Source: Spyradenecus sp045634445
GTDB taxonomy: Bacteria > Verrucomicrobiota > Kiritimatiellia > RFP12 > DVOR01
Direction of reading: 5' to 3'
DNA: 5,130 bases
Assembly: GCA_045634445.1 (NCBI GenBank)
Contig: JAZRAG010000064.1
Location: 1 to 5,130, forward strand
Shown: one piece after another, positions 1 to 5,130 of the stretch
Position numbering within the stretch: the stretch's first letter is position 1
Layout of the letters: each line of letters begins with the position of its first letter
Position numbers and translations under genes: made by a program
The notes under the pieces: model-generated
Database searches by the model: none
Seen by the model: the letters and a program-made list of their open reading frames with translations, nothing else
Told to the model about the DNA's origin: nothing

Positions 1-3000
1 CTTGTAGGTACTGCTCGTTGCGAGGGCTTCCACACGCGTCAAAGCGAGGGTTGCACCCGACTGAATCGTGGTGTTGCCCGTGTAGGTATTGCCACCCGAG
101 AGGGTCAACGTGCCGCTATTCACCGTCAAGGCGCCCGTACCATCCAATGCGGAGGCAATCGTTAAGGTGCCATTCGTGGTCAACGTACCCGACCAAGTAG
201 GCATTGCCTTATCAAGGGTGCCCGTGCCCGTGAGGGTGGTATTGGCCGGAAGGTTGCGAATCGCCGTCACACCATTCAAGGCATTCACCTCGAAGGTGAA
301 GGTATCCTGCGCCACCGTCAAGGAATCAATGGCCAAGGAGGCGGCCGTCGTTGCCAAGACACCTGCTTCACCCGAGAGGTTAATCGCAGGCAAGATCGTT
401 GCATCGCCTGCGAGGGTCAAGGTAACATTCGCCGTGCCATAGACCACATTCAAGGTCGCCAAGTTCGGGAAGAGCGTCTTGATATCGCCCAAGGAGAGCT
501 GCGCATCAGCCTGCACCGTCAACGTCATTTCCGTAATCAGGTTACGGACAATATTCGCATAGGCCACGGTTTCATCCGTTTCAGCATTCTGCCAACCCAA
601 GGTTGCCAAGGACTGTTCGCCTGCCACTTCCGCCTTCAAGGCGCTCATTGCAATCGCAGCATAGAGGCCGCCATTATCTACGAGCGTACGACGCGTTTCA
701 GGGAGGTTGTTTACCGTTGGCGTATCACCGCTGACCGTTGCAATCTGCACACGTGCTTCTGCCGAAGCTTCGAGCAAGGCCTTATAGTTATCATCCACGG
801 CCAAGGTCGTGCAGGTCACCGTCGGATAACGGGTCGGCAATTCGGTTGCCGTCAAGGTGATGTTACGTGCCGTCAAGGTGGCTGCGCCATTGAAGGCGTT
901 GGCCGAGAGGGTCAAGGACGCCTCTGCACCCGTCAAGGATTTACCATCATTCAACTTGACACCCGCATCCAAGACAACCGTGCCCGTAAGCGCATAGTCG
1001 CGCTGGAGAATGGCCGTCGCACCATTTTCCGTGCGGATGGTGACGTTGTTCAAAGTCGCTTCTGCGCCACCATGATTGCCATCACCGAGATTCAAGGTAC
1101 CCGACGAAACAACGACGGTACCATTGCTCAACGTAGTATTGACGAGGTAGACAGTGTCACTATTCGTCAACGTCAAGGTGTAACCACCCAAGTTGAGCGT
1201 ATGCGCATTCCAGTTCGAGGCCAACGAGGTAATCGCAGCCGTACCGCTAATCGTAGAATCCGCCGTCAAGGTGATACCATAGGTTTGAATATTACCCATG
1301 TTATCCAAAGCTGTGCCCGTATTGGTCAGCGTACCACCCGCGAGCGTAATCGTGGAAGGCTGAATCTGACCATTCAAGTCAAACGTTGCCCCAGACTTGA
1401 CGATGACACGACGGTTGCTCAACAGATTACCGCTGCCCACCTTAATCGTACCAGAAGCAATCGTCACATCCGTGGTTCCCGGAACAGCGCGCGTCAACGT
1501 ACCATCGCCCGTGAGCGTGTAAGCCACCGTATCCGGCAACGTCGTAATGCTATTACAGGCCGACACATCCAAGCCCACCGTCGCCGTGTCGGCCGTCAAG
1601 GTCGGCACCGTGAAGGTGGTCGCATCCACAGCCAAGACGCCTGCATAACCGCTTGCAATGTGAATCATCGGCAATTCAACCGCATCCCCTGCGAGGGTCA
1701 ACTGCACATTTGCCTTTGCGTAAGCCACATTAAAGGAGGTCAGTTGCGTTGCCGTTTCGAGCAACTCATCAGGGATCTGCACCGTTGCATTATCCGTTAC
1801 ACGGAGGGTCACCGTTTCCACCGACAACCAGTTAATTGTGTCTTCGCCGATGGCGACACCTTCAGGGGTCTGCCAAGCGATGGAGTCCCATGCGCACACG
1901 CCACTGACATCTGCCACGATTGCGGGATAGTTATCCTTATCCACACGCGTGCAGTACAAGGTGTAACCCGCGCTATCCTGCGTCACTTCAAGGCCATAAC
2001 CTTCCGTTTCCGTCAAGGAGACATTCGAGACCAAGATTTCCTTATTGGAAACCAAAAGCTTCGCAGGCGAGGTCATCGTTACACCCGCAGGAGGCGTCAC
2101 GGAGACACCGTCATTCGGGAAGGTCAACGTCGACAAGGAAGTCGTCAACGGATCATCCTTATCCACAATCACCAAACGCGTATTTTCATTAAAGACAATA
2201 CCAAGACCATGCAAGCTACCTGTACCACCGATACCCGCACCCGACGCAACGGTATACGTCTGTGCATCGCTCACCGTACCATTAATAAGTAAGGTGGCCG
2301 TGCCAGAGACCTGGGTCGAGAAGCGCGTATAAGCAGCACCACCACTCAAGATAATCGTACCTGCGCCCGTGTAGTGCACCGGATAGCCATTGCAGTCGTT
2401 GTTATTGTAGTTCGAACCATTCTGAAGCGAACCGGCAATCTTCAACGTAGCCCCTTCAGAGACATTGAAGATGGCATCATTGTCAACGCCAGAGTAACCG
2501 CTATCGCAACCAATACCGAGATAACCCGTAAAGGTGACTTCGCCTTCGGTGATCAAGATATTCGCGTCACGCGTGAAGTTAATGCCCAGGTTCTGTGCAG
2601 GCCAGTTGTGGCTACTATGCAACGTTGCGCCATTCTTGAATTCAAAGGTGCGACGCATGTACTGGTTCACCGAGGCCGAACATTCCACATGGCCACCGTC
2701 AACAACGAGCACCTTACGATTACGCTGAGCTGCAGTATCACCCCAACCGAAGGCGTGGTTCGCATTCAAGGCAATCGTTGCGCCATTCTTCACGATAACA
2801 ATACCGCTATCTTCACCCGTGGTATTCAAGGGCCCCTTCGCGCCACCGCCAGCGTTCATGTTCAGGGTTGCGCCAGATTCAACAATCCAGTTACCCGTGA
2901 AGTCGTCGTACGCGAAGGTAGTGCCACCAGCCTTCGTTGAGGCCACACTTGACATGAAGGTCAAGTTCTTCGTACCCGAAAGTGCGGTCGGGATGGTGGA

Positions 3001-5130
3001 CAAGACGCCATGACCGAAGACAATCGAGGCGTTAGCTGCGAGTGTCGTTAAGGTAGACGGCAAGGCTGCGCCTTCGAGGGTCAAGGTATGTTCGGATTCA
3101 ACCAATGTGAGCGAGGTCAAAGCCAAGGTGGCTACATCACGCGTCACGGTTGCATCCGCGGTCAAAGTCAAGGTCACCGCCGTCACAGTACGCCAGTCCG
3201 GCGTAGCAGTGTTGTCACTCATATCGGTCCACGTCAAAGCAGACCAGTTGGCATCGCCCGAAACCGTTGCCTTCACCTCGGTTACCGAGGAGGTCATGCC
3301 TTCCGGAACGAGATAGAGAATGTCGTTCACCCATTCCATTGTCGTGCCAGTGGGCTGATCTGCAACCGTGAAGGTCACCGTGCTCTTATCTGCCACGTTC
3401 GGCAACGAGATCAAAGGCACTGCCGCTGTGGTCGTAATGTTATTCGCCAAGCGGACCGTTACCGCAGAGGAAATCGTACCACGCACTTCCAACGGTGCAG
3501 CCGCACTCGTCACTTCAATTGCAGCACCCGTATTCAAGGTCAAGTTACCTTCAATACGTGCGCCACCTGCAAGGGTTGCATTCTCAGCGAGTTCAATGTT
3601 GTTCGAGCAGACCACGCCTGCCCCTAGCACAACGCGACCCTGGAGGGTGTTCACGCCTGTAATCGAAACATTACCACCATTTGCAATGATTTCCACATTC
3701 TTCATGGTGCGGTTTTGGCTGCCCTGCGGCTGAATCTTGAAGGTGCCGCTCTCAACGACAATCTTGCCATTGCCACCTTCAATATTGGCATTGTGTACAA
3801 TGAAGGTGTTGGAGCCGCGCTTGGTCAATGTGTGACCATTAAGGTTCAAGGTGTGGACATTGTAACCATTTGCCAAAGAGTAGTACTCAGACGTACCTGT
3901 TACCGTGGAGTCTGCCGTCAAAGTAATGTTATAGGTCTGACGCTTGTTGACGCTAATCGCATTCCCCGTGTTCGCCAACGTACCACCATTAAGGCAGATA
4001 TTGTTCGAAATCGGGCAGCCATTCACATCCAAGGTTGCCTCAGCATCCACGCGGATATCGCGCACCATCGTCGCAAACTGTTCTTCACGCGTCAAACGAA
4101 TGGTGCCGCTACGAAGGACCACAAGGTTACCCCCTGCGAGGTAGGTGCGGAGAGTTTCTTCGCCATTGGCATGGATACCCATTTCAAGTGCGGGAGGCGT
4201 GTAGGAGTTGTTATTGCCGAGGTAGTCCACGAAGGAGACCGAGGTGTCCCACTTGGGCAACTCAATTTCAAGGTTGTCGCACGTGATCACTGTTGTCGAA
4301 CGCGGCAAGAAGGCGCTGCGATTCTGACCCGCGAGCGTGAGCGTTTCGACAGCCAAAGTGCCCGGACCATCCAACACGAGCGCCTTATCCTCGGTTGCAC
4401 CATAGTCCACCACAAAGGCGGCCAACTTCGGCACGGTTAAACCAACCGGGATGGTCAACGTCGCCGAATCAGGGGATTCTTCAGACATCTTAATCGTGAC
4501 GGTCTTCACCTTTGCCCAATCGATGTAGTCTATATTTTCGCCAAGGGCATCCGTCCACGTGATTTCATCCCAGGCGGTTTCAGCTTCCGTCAAGGTCGTG
4601 TAGATTTCACGCTGCGAACCTTCGAGCACGAGCAACAAGGTGGTGCCTTCCTTCTTCAGGGTCCACGTACCGCCATCTGCAGGCGAAGGCATGCCCTGAA
4701 CGGTCGGCACGGTAGCGCCGGTGTAACCTTCCATCAAGACATACTGCGTCGCAGTCGCATTATTGAAGGCGGCTGCCACCGTATCGCTGACGAGTAAGGT
4801 ATTGAAGCTGGCAGCCGTTGATGCCGTGATGGGCGTCGAAATGACTGTCGTGCCCACCAAGTTGAGCGTGCCAATGGTCAAAGTTTCAGCCTCCAACTTC
4901 AAGGAGGTCGGCAAGATTACCGTACCAGCGCCCGTGATGGAGGTCGCTTCCACTTCGTCTTGCAAGACGCCCGAGGTACCAATGGCCTTCGTCAAGTCGA
5001 GCACACCATTGGCTTCCAAGGTAATCGGTGCCGAGTAGCGCGACCAGAAACCAGAGGCGCGACGCACCGTGTAACCTGCAGGTGTGATCCAAGAGAGGGC
5101 GGTCAAGCCAGAGGTCGTTTCCGGCAAGAC
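1..5130 (-). CDS. Giant autotransporter-like beta-helix repeat protein, internal fragment open at both ends
   Basis: I read the minus strand codon by codon from 5130 to 1 and found 1710 sense codons without a stop. The product is dominated by Thr, Gly, Ala, Asn, Val and Leu in short strand-turn units such as TLTLSGG, TLTLAGD, SGTLNLG and GATFDLNG, with few charged residues and only scattered Cys. That pattern is typical of right-handed beta-helix passengers of autotransporter-type surface proteins, and one clear PATR repeat lies at 40-114. Five copies of a Trp-containing junction motif divide the chain into modules of about 440 residues. Secretion signal, start codon, C-terminal barrel or other anchor must lie outside the window if they exist. 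Codon use is uniform along the gene and strongly biased (CGT/CGC for Arg, TTG/CTC for Leu, AAG for Lys), which argues for one intact, well-expressed gene and against a pseudogene. A role in surface adhesion is inferred from the family only; the ligand is unknown. Confidence 0.
40..114 (-). repeat. Canonical passenger-associated transport repeat (PATR)
   Basis: The 25 residues begin GTLTLSGGNTYTGNTT and finish IQSGATLAL, a textbook match to the autotransporter-associated beta-strand repeat: a strand, SGGNTYTG turn, T-T-I strand and SGATLAL strand. In this family such units stack in the passenger beta-helix and are thought to help its export or folding. It is preceded by the related unit LTTNGTLTIASALDGTGALTVNS (in two parts, 115-180). 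It is the strongest single piece of evidence for the family of the whole protein. Confidence 0.9.
199..432 (-). repeat. Paralogous strand block, copy in module 4 (78 residues)
   Basis: The block starts ANVTLTLAGDATILP and ends LTGTGTLDKAMP. It is the partner of 1480-1713. What follows differs: this copy leads into SGTLTTNGTLTIAS and the canonical PATR unit, whereas the module 3 copy leads into the 166-residue block. Modules thus share their first third and diverge afterwards. Confidence 0.8.
958..1455 (-). repeat. Paralogous beta-helix block, copy in module 3 (166 residues)
   Basis: The block runs from SGTIKVGSGNLL to VVLDAGV and has the same total length as the module 1 copy, with small compensating gaps. 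Shared landmarks in order are SGTI, GAT/EAT-(L/F)-D-(V/L)-NG, GGTL-NTG, QTY-ITLTADST-(V/I)-(T/S)GT, HTLNL-G-TLT, VV-SGT and the final VVL-AGV. It starts about 140 residues after its junction Trp. No such block is recognisable in module 2, which lies between the two copies. Confidence 0.85.
1480..1713 (-). repeat. Paralogous strand block, copy in module 3 (78 residues)
   Basis: The block starts ANVQLTLAGDAVELP and ends LTGDGTLTRAVP. It aligns with 199-432 through ANV-LTLAGDA, LP-I, G-AGVLA, LT, T-LP and LTG-GTL-(A)-(V/M)P, at the same distance after the junction. Both copies are 78 residues long with single-residue compensating gaps. Confidence 0.8.
1891..3246 (-). repeat. Module 2: complete repeat module of about 452 residues with a divergent centre
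   Basis: The module opens with WSALTW (Trp at 3244-3246 and 3229-3231) and a third Trp at 3193-3195 in TPDWRTVTAVTLTL. The first third resembles the other modules (LTLEGAALPSTLTTL). The centre differs: it lacks the block shared by modules 1 and 3 and instead carries repeated NGAT units (VKNGATIALNANHAF, FKNGATLHSSHNW, SEGATLKIAGSL) and an Asn/Gly/Tyr-rich segment with two Cys near 2392-2508. A PATR-like unit follows at 2191-2370. The module closes with GYGLEVTQDSAGYTLYCTRV. It holds a higher share of aromatic and Cys residues than its neighbours by eye. Confidence 0.
2191..2370 (-). repeat. PATR-like beta-helix unit in module 2
   Basis: The 60 residues start TGAGTIILSGGAAYTRFSTQ, pass through TATLLINGTVSDAQTYTV and end GIGGTGSLHGLGIVF. 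The order GTIILSGG, a tyrosine turn, a strand, then VASGAGIGGTGSL is the usual layout of a PATR unit followed by the common GxGGTGSL step of autotransporter passengers. It is more divergent than the copy at 40-114: the TYTGNTT core is replaced by AYTRFST. Confidence 0.7.
3247..4572 (-). repeat. Module 1: complete repeat module of about 442 residues
   Basis: The module opens with WDEITW (Trp at 4570-4572 and 4555-4557) and a third Trp at 4516-4518 in YIDWAKVKTVTI. It continues through LVLDGPGTLAVETLTLAG and a stretch with few repeats around 4140-4290 (ELPKWDTSVSFVDYLG). A 166-residue beta-helix block at 3613-4110 is closely related to one in module 3. After it come AENATLAGGARIEGNLTLN and the closing strand MEWVNDILYLVPEG (Trp at 3331-3333), which leads into the next junction. 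The boundaries are set by the junction motif, so they mark the repeat period and are not proven domain edges. Confidence 0.
3613..4110 (-). repeat. Paralogous beta-helix block, copy in module 1 (166 residues)
   Basis: The block runs from SGTIRLTREEQF to VVLGAGV. Its best-conserved part, residues from ATLDVNG (4036-4038) to SGTFKI (3733), aligns with module 3 through GGTL-NTG, QTY-ITLTADST, HTLNL-G-TLT and VV-SGT. By eye about half of some 100 aligned residues are identical. The later part keeps NV-I, L-G-VVL-AGV. It starts about 149 residues after the second junction Trp, close to the offset of its partner. Confidence 0.
4573..5130 (-). repeat. Module 0: short or truncated repeat module (window residues 1-186)
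   Basis: This is the N-terminal-most part of the visible protein. It opens with the junction sequence LTALSW-ITPAG (second Trp at 5089-5091) and a third Trp at 5044-5046 in GFWSRYS. A beta-rich stretch follows with ITGAGTVILP, then TQYVLMEGYTG and a closing GTWTLKKEGTTLLLVLEG (Trp at 4663-4665). The closing hydrophobic strand precedes the next junction, as in the other modules. From junction to junction it spans only 178 residues, against 427-452 for the three complete modules, so it lacks roughly 260 residues of central beta-helix. The start of the module lies outside the window if the junction is not the true boundary. Confidence 0.6.

Larger units (their letters stand above)
1..609 (-). 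repeat. Module 4: start of a further repeat module, cut by the window edge
   Basis: The module opens with a degenerate junction LATLGW in which Leu (607-609) replaces the first Trp; the second Trp is at 592-594 and the third is missing (AYANIVRNL). A strand region follows with MTLTVQADAQLSLGDIKTL, then the 78-residue block shared with module 3 at 199-432. The visible part ends in a canonical PATR unit at 40-114 and RVEALATSSTYK. The remainder lies below position 1, where a further 230 or so residues would be expected if the module has the usual length. Confidence 0.
610..1890 (-). repeat. Module 3: complete repeat module of about 427 residues
   Basis: The module opens with WDSIAW (Trp at 1888-1890 and 1873-1875) and a third Trp at 1828-1830 in TINWLSVETVTLRV. 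It then carries the 78-residue block at 1480-1713 that is shared with module 4, followed directly by the 166-residue block at 958-1455 that is shared with module 1. After these come LTGAEASLTLSANAFNG and ARNITLTATELP. The closing strand is VDNGGLYAAIAMSALKAE, which stands where the other modules have a hydrophobic strand around LYLV. Module 3 therefore links the two paralogous block families in one chain. Confidence 0.

Overview
The window is the interior of one very large minus-strand gene. Read from 5130 down to 1, in the frame whose codons fall on 1-3, 4-6 and so on, it is open for all 1710 codons. There is no stop, no convincing start, no signal peptide and no terminal anchor or barrel domain, so the gene runs out of both ends. 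There is no intergenic sequence, and I see no RNA gene, mobile element, CRISPR array, promoter or terminator. Every other sizeable open frame on either strand looks like a shadow of this gene.

The protein is rich in Thr, Gly, Ala, Asn, Val and Leu and made of short alternating strands of the type TLTL-(S/A)G-G, SGT(L/I) and GATL-(D/A)L(N)G. This is the composition and rhythm of a right-handed beta-helix passenger of the autotransporter type. A canonical passenger-associated transport repeat (PATR family) lies at 40-114 and a weaker relative at 2191-2370. The best general description is a giant repetitive cell-surface or secreted protein, perhaps an adhesin. The actual ligand or job cannot be read from this fragment.

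The main structural result is a higher-order repeat. A junction motif (W/L)-x2-(I/L)-x-W, followed 12-15 residues later by a third Trp in four of five copies, occurs at window residues 14, 192, 634, 1086 and 1513 (position of the second W). The spacings are 178, 442, 452 and 427 residues. The fragment is therefore a tail-to-head chain of modules of about 440 residues: a short module 0, full modules 1, 2 and 3, and the start of module 4. Modules 1 and 3 share a block of 166 residues (3613-4110 and 958-1455). Modules 3 and 4 share a block of 78 residues (1480-1713 and 199-432). Module 2 has a different, Asn/Gly-rich central part.

The organism cannot be named from this window. The base composition is close to even. 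Codon use is strongly biased: TTG and CTC for Leu, CGT and CGC for all Arg I read, AAG for almost all Lys. Giant PATR-type proteins without neighbouring genes in 5 kb are common in Verrucomicrobiota, Kiritimatiellota, Lentisphaerota and also in some Proteobacteria. A gut- or rumen-type member of the first group is my guess, at low confidence.
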